DNA of 64,000 nucleotides from CAWAPS01 sp963783945. Lineage in GTDB: Bacteria; Actinomycetota; Acidimicrobiia; Acidimicrobiales; Palsa-688. The translations under genes were made by a program, and so were the position numbers. Shown here in pieces: positions 17,032-25,584 of the stretch (within the stretch, counting starts at the first letter, position 1; every line of letters begins with the position of its first letter). The notes beneath the pieces were generated by a model, which saw nothing but the letters and a program-made list of their open reading frames with translations, searched no databases and had not been told where the DNA came from. Where the stretch lies: positions 62,001-126,000 of the forward strand of contig CAWAPS010000006.1 in the NCBI GenBank assembly GCA_963783945.1. Reading direction: 5' to 3'.

Positions 17032-17241
17032 ATGAGACTGAGTGCGCGCAACCAGCTTCCCGGGACGATTGTGGCGGTCGACCACGGGGCGGTCATGTCC
17101 ACCGTCGTCGTCCGTTTGGAGGGGGGTCAGGAGGTAGTGGCGGCGATCACGAAGGACTCAGCCGAGCATCTCGATCTGACCCCGGGAGACCAGGTCACCG
17201 CCGTGATCAAATCGACTGAAGTGATGATCGGCAAGGACTGA
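17032..17241 (+). CDS. Molybdopterin-binding (Mop/TOBE) small protein
   Basis: A 69-residue single Mop domain (MRLSARNQLPGTIVAV, then VVVRLEGGQEVVAAITKDSAEHLDLTPGDQVTAVIKS in two parts, ending TEVMIG). Stand-alone Mop proteins bind molybdate or molybdopterin as storage or delivery proteins. The length and the SARN(Q)LPG entry are typical. No molybdate transporter is visible nearby. Likely leaderless. Confidence 0.9.
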   Translation: MRLSARNQLPGTIVAVDHGAVMSTVVVRLEGGQEVVAAITKDSAEHLDLTPGDQVTAVIKSTEVMIGKD

Positions 17242-17309
17242 TCGGGGGCTCTCGCCCGCCACCCGGAGATCGGACCACGCCCCGGTGCCGAGTCGGGCAT
17301 CCTGAGACC

Positions 17310-17744
17310 ATGGCCGACACAATTTCCGCGAGATCCATTTCACTAGACGCGGCGCGCCGCGTGCTCGACGCCGCCATCGACGAAGCCGAGCGCCTCCGTC
17401 TGGCCGTCTGCATCTCCGTCCACGGGCAGGACGGTGACGCGAAGGCGACGGCCCGCATGGACGGGGCGCCGAGGCTGTCGGCCTCGCTTGCCACCGACAA
17501 GGCGTGGTCTGTGATCGCCTTCGGGGGAATGCCGACCGGGTCGTGGTGGGAGATGATCAAGGAGGATCCGGCGCTCGTGCACGGCATGACCAAGACACCG
17601 CGCCTGGTCATCTTCCCGGGCGGGGTTCCGTTGCGGGCTCGCATGGAGGTGGTCGGAGCGATAGGAGTGTCCGGCGGGTCCCCCGAGCAGGATCAGCTGG
17701 TCGCCGAGGCCGGCGCCGCCGCCCTGTCCCCGCCCGCATCTTGA
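17310..17744 (+). CDS. GlcG/HbpS family heme-binding-like protein
   Basis: A 144-residue protein of the DUF336 (GlcG/HbpS) family: an N-terminal helix (SLDAARRVLDAAIDEAER), AVCISVHGQDG strand, the A(T)DKAW segment, and the closing GAIGVSGGSPEQDQLVAEAG, which is the family signature. Members bind heme or cobalamin-like ligands or act beside oxidases; function here is unknown. It is 68 bp downstream of the Mop gene. Confidence 0.87.
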   Translation: MADTISARSISLDAARRVLDAAIDEAERLRLAVCISVHGQDGDAKATARMDGAPRLSASLATDKAWSVIAFGGMPTGSWWEMIKEDPALVHGMTKTPRLVIFPGGVPLRARMEVVGAIGVSGGSPEQDQLVAEAGAAALSPPAS

Positions 17745-17757
17745 CCTGATTCCCACC

Positions 17758-18033
17758 GTGATCCTGGTCGACGAGGCTCGCTGGCCCTGGCGGGATCGCC
17801 TGTGGGCCCACCTGGTGAGCGACGAGAGCTACGAGGAGCTTCACGATTTCGCGTCCCGGCTCGGGCTACCCCGCCGGGCTTTCCAGGGCGACCACTACGA
17901 CGTGCCCGCCGACTACCGCTTGCGAGCTATAGAGATGGGCGCCCGGCCGGTGCCGAGCCGCCAGCTGGTGTCGCGCCTGCGAGCCGCCGGGCTGCGGGTC
18001 AGGCCGGCCGGCCGCCGGGCCGGGTCGACCTGA
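17758..18033 (+). CDS. DUF4031 family protein
   Basis: A 91-residue small protein starting at GTG 17758. The sequence WPWRDRLWAHLVSDESYEEL followed by LGLPRRAFQGDHYDVP is the hallmark of the DUF4031 family widespread in Actinobacteria. No biochemical role is established. It is 13 nt after the HbpS gene and probably co-transcribed. Confidence 0.88.
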   Translation: MILVDEARWPWRDRLWAHLVSDESYEELHDFASRLGLPRRAFQGDHYDVPADYRLRAIEMGARPVPSRQLVSRLRAAGLRVRPAGRRAGST

Positions 18034-18058
18034 ATCCCGTCCCCTTTTCCCGCCTGCT

Positions 18059-18703
18059 TCAGGCCTCGGCCAGATCGGCCAGTTCGCTCTGGAGATTGAC
18101 CCGGGCCGCCTGCTCCCAAAGCCTTCGTCCCTCAGCCGTGGAAAAGAGGGGATCTCGCGCCAGCAGGCTCCGAAGGACCGAGGACCGCCCCCGCCGCCAG
18201 GACGGCTCATCCAGGGCACGGTATTCAGCTCGGACAGCTTGGCGATAGGCGGCGTATTCCTCCCTGGTACCTCCGAGCACAGCCACGTCGGCATCGCAGA
18301 GCAGCGCCCCTGCCCCGTCGGCCCGTCCCGGCCGGTGGGTCGCGGTGAGCTTCACCAGACGGGCGACCTCCGAGACCGTCTCCCGGTCGACGCCTGCGGT
18401 GGGAAGGGTGGCAAGAGCCAGCGCGGCACTGGCGGCCTCGTTGTCGTCCCGGGTGGGGTCGTACACGACGTCGTGGTACCAGGCCGCCAGCGTCACCGCC
18501 ATGGTGGCGCCTCCGAGCTGGTCGAGGCGGCCCAGCACCGCTCCGAGGTGCTCGAGGGTGTGGTATCTGCGATGAGGCTCGGACCACCGCTCGAGGAGAT
18601 CCTTACCCAACCCGGCCGCGGCCGCCCCGGATCCGACGAGGACCTCCCATCGCTTCATGAGAGAGACCATCTCCGCCGCGTCGATGGGTGTTGCTCGGGC
18701 CAC
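18059..18703 (-). CDS. Predicted metal-dependent HD-superfamily phosphohydrolase
   Basis: A 214-residue protein. HRRYHTLEHL and AAWYHDVVYDPTRDDNE give the histidines and the HD pair of the COG4339-type HD family; CDADVAVLGG supplies the last aspartate. The start GTG 18703 is the only one in frame before the conserved helix. The family is predicted to hydrolyse phosphate esters or nucleotides; substrate unknown. It converges on the DUF4031 gene and is divergent from the FtsX permease. Confidence 0.85.
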   Translation of the reverse strand: MARATPIDAAEMVSLMKRWEVLVGSGAAAAGLGKDLLERWSEPHRRYHTLEHLGAVLGRLDQLGGATMAVTLAAWYHDVVYDPTRDDNEAASAALALATLPTAGVDRETVSEVARLVKLTATHRPGRADGAGALLCDADVAVLGGTREEYAAYRQAVRAEYRALDEPSWRRGRSSVLRSLLARDPLFSTAEGRRLWEQAARVNLQSELADLAEA

Positions 18704-18904
18704 CGGCCCATCATGCCCAGTGCGACCCCCCGGGCGACAGGGGGTCAGCCGACGTGACGGATTGACGGGGACCGGGCCGGGCCGAGCAAGGTAATGGTCC
18801 CGGCGTCAGCAAGGCCGCCCGCGTGATCCATCCGGCCCCGGCGACCGGCGGCCCGGGCCCTCCACTCGTAGTATCCGAATCGTGGACGCCAGAGCTGGAG
18901 CTGG

Positions 18905-21900
18905 ATGATCGGTCAGGGACGGCTGGCACGGGCCGTCCGCTGGCGGTTGGGTTCCTCGCTTCTCACTTTGGTCACCGTCGCCCTGGCGGTAGCCGCGGCC
19001 ACCGTGGCTCCGCTCTACCTGCGGGCCGCCGACGACTCGCTGGTGCGCTCCGGTTTCGCCTCGGCGACACAAAGCCAGGTCGGGGTGAACCTGACGAGCG
19101 GCCCGGGCTCGGGGTCCCTTGCAGCCGTCGGGACCGCCGAAACCGTGGTCGAGACCAGCTCCGGACGGTCACATATCTTCGGGCCGGCTCTGACGACAAT
19201 CAACAGCGGCGTGGGCCTGGCCTCGGGCCCGCACCCGTTCGCGTCTGCCCTTTTTTACCGTACCGGGGTGTGCACCGTGCTCCACCTCGAAACCGGGCAC
19301 TGCCCGATCTCACCGGGTCAGGTGATGCTGAGCGATCGCAGTGCCTCCGCGCTGGGACGCGGGCTCGGCCAGATCGTGGAGGGGTCCGTCCCCGGGCGGT
19401 CCACCCCGCTCCGACTAGTGGTGAGCGGCATATACCGGGTTCCGGACCTGACCCTCCCGTACTGGTGGAGCCTCGGGCCGAGCGACTTTCCCTTCGGGAT
19501 CAGCAACCATCAGCACGTCCTGCAGCTCGACCCGCTCATCACTACCGCGGGGACGGCTGTCGCCGTCCCTCCATCGGACGCACCGCTCATAACCGGGCAG
19601 GTCCCGATAGAAACCACCAACGTCGATCTGACAAACGACGGACGGCTGCAACAGGCTCTGCACCGGTCGGCCGCCGCGGTCGCGGCCACCACCGGCGAAC
19701 AGCTCGACAGCGGCGCGCCCGCATTGCTGGCCCAGGTCGACGAGCAACGGCATTTGATGACCACGATCGTCGTGGTGGCCACCTTGCAGCTACTCGTCCT
19801 GGTTCTGTGGGTGCTCGGCTCTCTGATCGCTCGCAGTGGTGATATCCGCGAGCACGAGATCCGGCTGGCCCGGTTGAGAGGATTTCCCCGGCGGTCACTG
19901 CTGGCGGTCAGTGTGGCCGAGCCGCTCGCGCTCTGTGCCGCCGGGCTACCGCTGGGAATCGGGCTGGCGTGGGCGGCATTGGAGACCAGCCGGGCCAGGC
20001 TTTTCGCCCCCCATACCCAGGTGCTCCTGTCCGGCTGGACACTGGCCGCGTTTGCCCTGGTGGTGGTCGCCATCCTGGCTGCCGTGGTGGTGAGCACGGG
20101 ACAGCTCCGCCGGTTCGGTCCCGACGCGTCCCTGCTCACGCGGGCGCCCCCGTCCGCCGCGGGCACTCAGACGGGGCGGGGACGCGCCGGGCCCGTGGTC
20201 GACACCGTCCTCGTGGTCCTGGCGGTGGCCGCGCTCGTGGAGCTGGCCGCCACGGGAGTGCTGGCCGGCGGTCGCACCGACCCGCTGGCCTCGGCCGCCC
20301 CGGCCCTTATCGCGCTCGGGGTGGCCGTGATAAGCGTCTGGATGACCCTGCTGGCCGCCCGCGTGCTGATCAACGCCACCCGCGGTTCGACAAGGGTGGC
20401 CACCTTCCTGGCGGCGCGCCAGGTCGGCCGGCGCCCGGGTCTCGTGCGCCAGACCCGGGTTCTGGTGGTGGCGCTCTGCCTCGCCTCGTTCGCCACCGCC
20501 GCCTGGTCGGTAGCCAGGAGCAACCGGGAGACGGTCGCCAGATTCACGGTGGGGGCATCCACCGTGCTTACGGTGAACCCGGATCCAGGGGTGGATCTGG
20601 CCGGGGCGGTCGACCGGGCCGACCCCGACGGGCGAATGGCGATGGCGGCCGCGGTCGTGCGCACCCCCAGCTCGGTCCTCCTGGCCGTGGACAGCTCCCG
20701 GCTGGCCCGGGTGGCGGAGTGGCCCCGCGGACTGGGCTCGGTCGACCGGGTGCCGGCCGCCATTGATCCCAAGGCGCCGCCAGAGGTCCGCCTGACAGGC
20801 CGCGCCGTCCGGTTCGACGCCCGCGTCACCGACCCGACCGGGGCGGCCGGTGTCTCCGGGCTCGACCTCGAAGCCTGGACGTTCGACGCCGGGACCGCCA
20901 CCACCAACCTGGTGAACGCCGGGCCCATCCGCCTCGGGCCGGCGCAGTACCAAGCCGGGCTGGGCGGCGCCTGCTCGACCGGCTGCCGGCTGGAAGGCAT
21001 AGGCGTGGTGGGAGTGACCGGCCGCCCTCCCGCGCCGAGCAACATCACCTTGACTCTGACGGGAATCGAAACCGTCACCCCGCCCAGATCGTGGCGCCCC
21101 GTCCCGGCCGACCTCGGCTCGGCCTCGGGCTGGCAGAGCATGGGAGCCCCCGTGTCAGTGGCCGAGCAATCAGGGGCGCTCAGCTTCGGGATACCCCCGG
21201 CGTCGCTCGCCGGTTACGAGGAGGGCGCCTCGGCCCTGGCTGTCCCCCTCCTCGGTCCGGCCGACGCCCCGACTGTCCTGCCCGCGGCGGTGACAACGGA
21301 GGACGCCACTCTCAACGGGGCGATCCTCCCGAGCAGTCAGGTGCCCGTCGAGGGTCTCGACGGCAACACCCTCGAGGTGCACGCAGTGGTCGAGCCGGCC
21401 GCGCTGCCAGCGGTCGGATCCAACGCCGTCCTCGTCGATCTGCGCCTGGCTCAGCTCTCCCAGACCGAGCCGTCCATCGCCGAGACGTCGTACCAGGTGT
21501 GGCTGGCACCGGGGGCGTCGTCCGGCCTGGTCGCCCGTCTCCAGGCCCAGGGCCTGCGGGTGACCGCGACCGAGCGGGCGGCGACGGTTCTCAGTGCCCT
21601 GAACCGGCAGGGACCCGCTCTCGCCGACGACTTCCTCCTGCTGGCCGCGGCCGCCGCCCTGTTGCTCGGGGTTGCGGCCACCATCGCCGCATTTGGGGGG
21701 GCAACCCGCCAGAGGGCCACCGAGATGGTCGCCCTCGAAGCGGCCGGCATCCCCCGCCGCAGCCTGGTGATGTCCCTGCTCGGTGAGACACTCGTCCTCG
21801 TGGTGGCATGCGTACTGGGCGCGGTGGCCGGGCTGATAGGTGTGGCGCTCGCCCTGCACTCGCTGCCTGAGCTGGCCACCGCTCCGGGTGGCCCGATCCT

Positions 21901-22039
21901 GCGCTACGGACTGCCGCTCGGGGCGGTCACCATCGTGTTCGGGGTGGTCCTGTCCGCCAGCTTCGCCGGAGCGGTGACGGCGCAAATGGTGGTTGTCCGC
22001 CGCATGACTCCCCGGCTGCTCCGGGAGAGCCCCGAATGA
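18905..22039 (+). CDS. ABC transporter permease with two FtsX domains
   Basis: A 1044-residue integral membrane protein of the MacB/FtsX type. One membrane segment at about residues 16-36 is followed by a roughly 250-residue extracytoplasmic domain; six segments lie between about 285 and 540 (including TIVVVATLQLLVLVLWVLG), then a second large periplasm-facing domain, and three segments at about 908-932, 957-985 and 1000-1025. This 1+6+3 layout is the fused form of two FtsX permeases. It is followed within 60 nt by two ABC ATPases. Such exporters move lipoproteins, peptides or cell-envelope lipids, or drive mechanotransmission; cargo cannot be named. Confidence 0.88.
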   Translation: MIGQGRLARAVRWRLGSSLLTLVTVALAVAAATVAPLYLRAADDSLVRSGFASATQSQVGVNLTSGPGSGSLAAVGTAETVVETSSGRSHIFGPALTTINSGVGLASGPHPFASALFYRTGVCTVLHLETGHCPISPGQVMLSDRSASALGRGLGQIVEGSVPGRSTPLRLVVSGIYRVPDLTLPYWWSLGPSDFPFGISNHQHVLQLDPLITTAGTAVAVPPSDAPLITGQVPIETTNVDLTNDGRLQQALHRSAAAVAATTGEQLDSGAPALLAQVDEQRHLMTTIVVVATLQLLVLVLWVLGSLIARSGDIREHEIRLARLRGFPRRSLLAVSVAEPLALCAAGLPLGIGLAWAALETSRARLFAPHTQVLLSGWTLAAFALVVVAILAAVVVSTGQLRRFGPDASLLTRAPPSAAGTQTGRGRAGPVVDTVLVVLAVAALVELAATGVLAGGRTDPLASAAPALIALGVAVISVWMTLLAARVLINATRGSTRVATFLAARQVGRRPGLVRQTRVLVVALCLASFATAAWSVARSNRETVARFTVGASTVLTVNPDPGVDLAGAVDRADPDGRMAMAAAVVRTPSSVLLAVDSSRLARVAEWPRGLGSVDRVPAAIDPKAPPEVRLTGRAVRFDARVTDPTGAAGVSGLDLEAWTFDAGTATTNLVNAGPIRLGPAQYQAGLGGACSTGCRLEGIGVVGVTGRPPAPSNITLTLTGIETVTPPRSWRPVPADLGSASGWQSMGAPVSVAEQSGALSFGIPPASLAGYEEGASALAVPLLGPADAPTVLPAAVTTEDATLNGAILPSSQVPVEGLDGNTLEVHAVVEPAALPAVGSNAVLVDLRLAQLSQTEPSIAETSYQVWLAPGASSGLVARLQAQGLRVTATERAATVLSALNRQGPALADDFLLLAAAAALLLGVAATIAAFGGATRQRATEMVALEAAGIPRRSLVMSLLGETLVLVVACVLGAVAGLIGVALALHSLPELATAPGGPILRYGLPLGAVTIVFGVVLSASFAGAVTAQMVVVRRMTPRLLRESPE

Positions 22040-22094
22040 CGGCTTCCTTCACCGGCGAGCAGGCCCGGGGATATCACCATCGGTGGGGCGGTCA

Positions 22095-22952
22095 GTGACG
22101 GCGAAGGCGGCCAAGGAGGCGGGCGGCGGGGCGGTCGAGTGCGAGGGGCTGCTCCACCTTTTCGAGGTAGACGGGGGGCCGCCCGTTGTGGCCTTGCGCA
22201 ACGTGTACCTCGACGTGGGCCCCGGCGAGATGGTGGCCCTGCTCGGGCCATCCGGCTCAGGAAAGTCGACCCTGTTGGCCGTGCTGGCCGGCCTGTTGCG
22301 CCCGACCGCCGGACGCATTGTCGTCTCGGGTCACGACCTGGCGAACCTCGACGGGGCCGACGCCGCCCGGTTACGCGCCACCGAGGTGGCGTTGGTGCTG
22401 CAGGACCCGGCTCGCAATCTGTTGCCCTACGGCACGGCGCGGCAGAACCTGGCATTCGCGCAGCGGGGCGCCATCCGGCGAGGGTGGCCATTGCGCTGGG
22501 CGCCCGATGAGCTTATGGAGGGCCTCGGCCTGTCCCCACTGGCCGACCAGCCGGTGCACCGGCTCTCGAGCGGAGAGCAGCAGCGGATCGCGCTCGCCAC
22601 CGCGGTCGCGACATCACCGCGAATCCTCCTGGTAGACGAGCCGACGAGCAATCTGGACCAGCGGGCCCGTGAGAAGACCACTGATCTGCTTCATCAGATA
22701 AACGAGCTCACCGAGGTCACGGTGCTGGTGGTCACCCACGACGGTGCGACCGCCGCCGCCCTGCCGCGCACGGTGACGATCAGGGCCGGTCAGGTCGGCG
22801 CCGAAGGACGGCGGGGCCGGCAGTTCGTCATCGTGAACGGCGACGGGACCGTGGTCCTGCCGCCTGAGGTGCTGGCCGAGCATCCCCCCGGAAGCCTGTT
22901 CAGTATCCACCGCCGGGCTGACGGCGTCGACCTCCGGCGCGAGCAGCCATGA
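22095..22952 (+). CDS. ABC transporter ATP-binding protein (MacB/LolD-like)
   Basis: A 285-residue ATPase with Walker A GPSGSGKST, Q-loop VLQDPARNLLPYG, signature LSSGEQQRIA, Walker B ILLVDEP and the switch VVTHD. A C-terminal extension of about 50 residues (RRGRQFVIVNGDGTVVLP) is longer than in ordinary LolD-type ATPases. GTG 22095 is preferred over GTG 22083 because of the GGGGCGG just upstream. It lies 55 nt after the FtsX gene and overlaps the next ATPase by 4 nt. Confidence 0.9.
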   Translation: MTAKAAKEAGGGAVECEGLLHLFEVDGGPPVVALRNVYLDVGPGEMVALLGPSGSGKSTLLAVLAGLLRPTAGRIVVSGHDLANLDGADAARLRATEVALVLQDPARNLLPYGTARQNLAFAQRGAIRRGWPLRWAPDELMEGLGLSPLADQPVHRLSSGEQQRIALATAVATSPRILLVDEPTSNLDQRAREKTTDLLHQINELTEVTVLVVTHDGATAAALPRTVTIRAGQVGAEGRRGRQFVIVNGDGTVVLPPEVLAEHPPGSLFSIHRRADGVDLRREQP

Positions 22953-23617
22953 CCGCAGCGGAGGCGACCTCCCGCGTCAGCCGTCTGTCGGCCGTGGACG
23001 TGGCCGTTTCGGTCGGGGCCCGGCGGCTCCTGTCGGAAGTCAACCTGGCGGTGTGCGCGGGCGAGACGGTCGGTGTCGCCGGACTGTCGGGCTCGGGTAA
23101 GACCACGCTGCTTCATGTCCTCGCCGGCCTGCTCCCCCCGGACTCCGGCTACGTCGCCGTTGACGGCCGGGCCTGTTCTCCCATGCGCGACCACCGGGTC
23201 GGTCTAGTGCCGCAGACCCTCGGACTGGTCCCGACCTTGACGGCCGGCGAGACGGTAGCCCTGTCTCAGCAAGCCGCGGGTATACGAGGCCCTGCTCTTG
23301 CTTCGGTCGTGCAGCCCGTTCTACAGCGCCTGGGCCTCGAACCCGTCGCCGGTCATCTCGTCGGCGACCTGTCCGGAGGACAGCGCCAGCGCGTCGCCAT
23401 CGCCCGGGCGCTGGCCGGCGATCCGGACATCGTGCTGATCGACGAGCCCAGCGCCGCGCTGGACGAGGCCTGGCGGGACGTGGTGCTCGCCCTTTTAGCC
23501 GATCACGCCGGGCAGGGCGCGATCGTGGTGATCGCTTCCCATGACGACGACGTCATCGCAGCGTGCGACCGCACGATCATCTTGGAGGACGGCCGTCTGG
23601 TCCCGGGGCCGGGCTGA
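22949..23617 (+). CDS. ABC transporter ATP-binding protein, second subunit
   Basis: A 222-residue LolD/MacB-type ATPase: Walker A GLSGSGKTT, signature LSGGQRQRVAIARAL, Walker B IVLIDEPSAALDE, and VIASHDDD. The ATGA overlap with the preceding ATPase and the single fused permease suggest that the two different ATPases work as a heterodimer under the double FtsX protein, or serve alternately. Confidence 0.92.
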   Translation: MTAAEATSRVSRLSAVDVAVSVGARRLLSEVNLAVCAGETVGVAGLSGSGKTTLLHVLAGLLPPDSGYVAVDGRACSPMRDHRVGLVPQTLGLVPTLTAGETVALSQQAAGIRGPALASVVQPVLQRLGLEPVAGHLVGDLSGGQRQRVAIARALAGDPDIVLIDEPSAALDEAWRDVVLALLADHAGQGAIVVIASHDDDVIAACDRTIILEDGRLVPGPG

Positions 23618-23667
23618 GGTTCCGGCCGCTGTTTTCAGAGGCACGGCGGAGGGACGACGACAACTGA

Positions 23668-23913
23668 TTAGCGGCCGGTCGCCGTCCGGTACGCAGCAAG
23701 CGCCCGGTCGCGGGCCCAGGGGTGCTCGACGATCGGGTACGGGTACGTCTCTTCCAGTACCACTCCGGTGGGGGCCAGCTCCAGGGGTGGGGCGGTCCAC
23801 CGGCCGGGCACCCATCGGTCCGGGACCTTGGCCAGTTCGGGTACGAAGCGGCGGATGTAGTCGTATGAAAACCATCGCCTCGGGTTAGCGGTGCTGCAAG
23901 TGGGCCCCGTCAT
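23668..23913 (-). pseudogene. C-terminal remnant of a deoxyribodipyrimidine photolyase
   Basis: The minus-strand frame reads YDYIRRFVPELAKVPDRWV followed by a WTAP and GVVLEETYPYPIVEHPWARD segment and RALAAYR, which is the extreme C-terminus of class I photolyase/cryptochrome proteins (normally about 450-500 residues). Only about 75 residues remain; no catalytic FAD-binding or N-terminal DNA photolyase domain is present upstream, where the ArsR-SRPBCC promoter begins. I read it as the left-over end of a deleted gene. Confidence 0.75.
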
Positions 23914-23922
23914 TCACCGCCC

Positions 23923-23952
23923 TTGACATGTGACCTTTTGGTCACATATAGT
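23923..23952 (+). promoter_or_regulatory. Core promoter with embedded palindromic operator
   Basis: TTGACA (23923-23928), 18-nt spacer, TATAGT (23947-23952). Overlapping the spacer is a perfect inverted repeat ATGTGACC-TTTT-GGTCACAT at 23928-23947. The start codon GTG 23960 lies 7 nt after the -10, so the transcript is leaderless. An operator between -35 and -10 fits autorepression by the ArsR domain encoded downstream. Confidence 0.82.
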
Positions 23953-23959
23953 CGCCGGG

Positions 23960-24730
23960 GTGGACGAGGTGTTCAGGGCGCTGGCCGATCCGACCAGGCG
24001 GCAGCTGCTCGACGAGCTGTTCCGGGAGGACGGCCAGACCCTGGGGGCCCTCGAACAGCGCTTCGACATCTCTCGCTTCGGCGTGATGAAGCACCTCCGC
24101 CAGCTCGAGGGAGCGGGCCTGATCGTGACCAGGCGACGCGGTCGCGAAAAGCTCCACTTCCTCAACCCCGTCCCGATCCGGTTGGTCCACGACCGGTGGG
24201 TGAGCAAATACGCCGAGCCGTGGGCCGCCACCCTCAGCGACCTCAAGCACAGACTGGAGAGCACGATGGAAAAAGTCTTCGAGATCTACATCCGCACGAC
24301 CCCGGACCGGCTCTGGGAGGCGATCACCGACGCCAACATCCGGGCCAAGTTTCAGTTCGGCACCCGCATCAGCTCCGACTGGAAGCTGGGCTCGCCCATC
24401 GAGCTCACCGCTCCCGGCCCTAAAGCAATGATCCTCGGGGAAGGAGAGGTCCTCGAGGTCGACCCGCCTCGCCGGCTGGTCCACACCATGGTTGCCCTCT
24501 GGAGCGAGGACGTGAAGAGCGAGGGTGCCTCGAGGGTCACATGGGAGATCGAACAGGTGCAGGATTCGTGCCGGCTGCTCCTGACCCACGATCAGATGCG
24601 CGAGGGCGCCAACGAGGAGATCTACGGCGGCTGGCCGATGATCCTCTCCGGGCTCAAGACCTGGCTGGAGACGGGCGACGTCCTGACCACCCCGGGATCG
24701 TTGATGTACGCCTCCCCCCCTTCGACCTAG
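23960..24730 (+). CDS. ArsR repressor fused to SRPBCC (AHSA1) domain
   Basis: A 256-residue fusion. Residues 1-85 are an ArsR winged helix (VFRALADPTRRQLLDELF, ISRFGVMKHLRQLEGAGLIV, then RRRGREKLHFLNPVPI). From about residue 100 a START/SRPBCC ligand-binding domain begins (EKVFEIYIRTTPDRLWEAIT, then VLEVDPPRRLVHTMVAL). Usually these are two adjacent genes, as at 39651-40455 in this window; here they are one chain. GTG 23960 is chosen because it follows an excellent promoter at leaderless spacing; the longer frame would start inside the operator. Probably a small-molecule-sensing autorepressor; ligand unknown. Confidence 0.9.
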   Translation: MDEVFRALADPTRRQLLDELFREDGQTLGALEQRFDISRFGVMKHLRQLEGAGLIVTRRRGREKLHFLNPVPIRLVHDRWVSKYAEPWAATLSDLKHRLESTMEKVFEIYIRTTPDRLWEAITDANIRAKFQFGTRISSDWKLGSPIELTAPGPKAMILGEGEVLEVDPPRRLVHTMVALWSEDVKSEGASRVTWEIEQVQDSCRLLLTHDQMREGANEEIYGGWPMILSGLKTWLETGDVLTTPGSLMYASPPST

Positions 24731-24731
24731 T

Positions 24732-24776
24732 GATCATTTCTGCCCGCCGGCCGCCGACGGCTGCTCTCAAATGATC
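24732..24776. terminator. Possible hairpin after the ArsR-SRPBCC gene
   Basis: GATCATTT (24732-24739) and AAATGATC (24769-24776) form an 8-bp inverted repeat around a GC-rich 29-nt loop starting 2 nt after the stop codon. There is no U-run, so a terminator role is only possible. The rest of 24777-24987 holds no recognisable feature. Confidence 0.3.
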
Positions 24777-24987
24777 GAAACGAATCTCGGTGCCCGCTGC
24801 CAGTTTCGCCCAGCAGAGCCCGACCGGGTCAACCGGCGTCGGAATCGGACGTGGCTACGCTGTCGGCCCGTGTACGCATGCTTCAAACTGGCCGTCGTGC
24901 TCCAGCAGCACGGCGCTCGGCCATCCCTGCCCTGGTGCCACCAATGGCCGGCCGGGCGGCCCGAGTCCTCGATGGAGACGGCCCGCC

Positions 24988-25116
24988 ATGACCACCACAG
25001 CCTCTGCACTCGCGCCGGCCGGAATGTCGCCCTCGTTGGCCGGGAGCAGCCGGGGAATGGGCGCCCGGATGATCCCGGCCTTCGCCGCCGCCGGGGCCGA
25101 CGTGGCGATCATGTGA
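24988..25116 (+). pseudogene. Frameshifted short-chain dehydrogenase N-terminal remnant
   Basis: One frame reads GRNVALVGRE and the neighbouring frame, from the same place on, reads SSRGMGARMIPAFAAAGADVAIM before a stop. Together they look like the nucleotide-binding start of an SDR (…VALVTGSSRGxG…AFAAAGADVA) broken by a frameshift and cut off after about 45 residues. No other SDR motif follows before the ferredoxin gene. Confidence 0.5.
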
Positions 25117-25150
25117 TGACCGGGGTCCACTCGGAAGGAGAACATCAACC

Positions 25151-25348
25151 ATGAAGATCCACATCGACGAGCAACTGTGCTCCGGCCACGGGCGCTGCTA
25201 CTCGCTGAGCCCGGACCTGGTGCAGGCCAATGACGAGGGGTACCCGGTGCAGCTCGGGCAGGACATCAACGCCGGCAACGACGAGGATGGGGCCCGCCGG
25301 GCCGTGGCCAACTGCCCCGAAGGGGCCATCAGCTTCGTCTCCGAGTAG
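25151..25348 (+). CDS. Small 3Fe-4S-type ferredoxin
   Basis: A 65-residue ferredoxin of the kind that feeds cytochrome P450 enzymes: LCSGHGRCYSLSP supplies the CxxHGxC motif, with the final ligand in ANCPEGAI; the central cysteine of a 4Fe-4S site is replaced by His, giving a 3Fe-4S cluster. ATG 25151 has an AAGGAG site 10 nt upstream. No P450 or ferredoxin reductase lies nearby, so its partner must be elsewhere. Confidence 0.92.
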   Translation: MKIHIDEQLCSGHGRCYSLSPDLVQANDEGYPVQLGQDINAGNDEDGARRAVANCPEGAISFVSE

Positions 25349-25584
25349 ATCGCGGTCATGGCATCCGGCGCCGGGGCTGTCGCTGGCCGAGGAAAGCCCC
25401 CGCCGTCTCGTGCCGGCGTCAGACGCTCGCATCTGGGCCGGGTCAAGGATCCGCCGCCGATCGGACCGGAGTTGCTCGCTCTGCAACATCAGACCGAGGT
25501 GCCACCCCCCGGGTACCATTGCCTCCGGTGGCCGTGGCGCCGGCTCGGGGCTTCCACACCTTTCAAGTCGAGGAGGACACGGGC

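Noticed and set aside
24732..24776. Rho-independent terminator as a firm call
   Set aside because: The 8-bp stem has a 29-nt loop and no T run, so it is kept only as a low-confidence hairpin.
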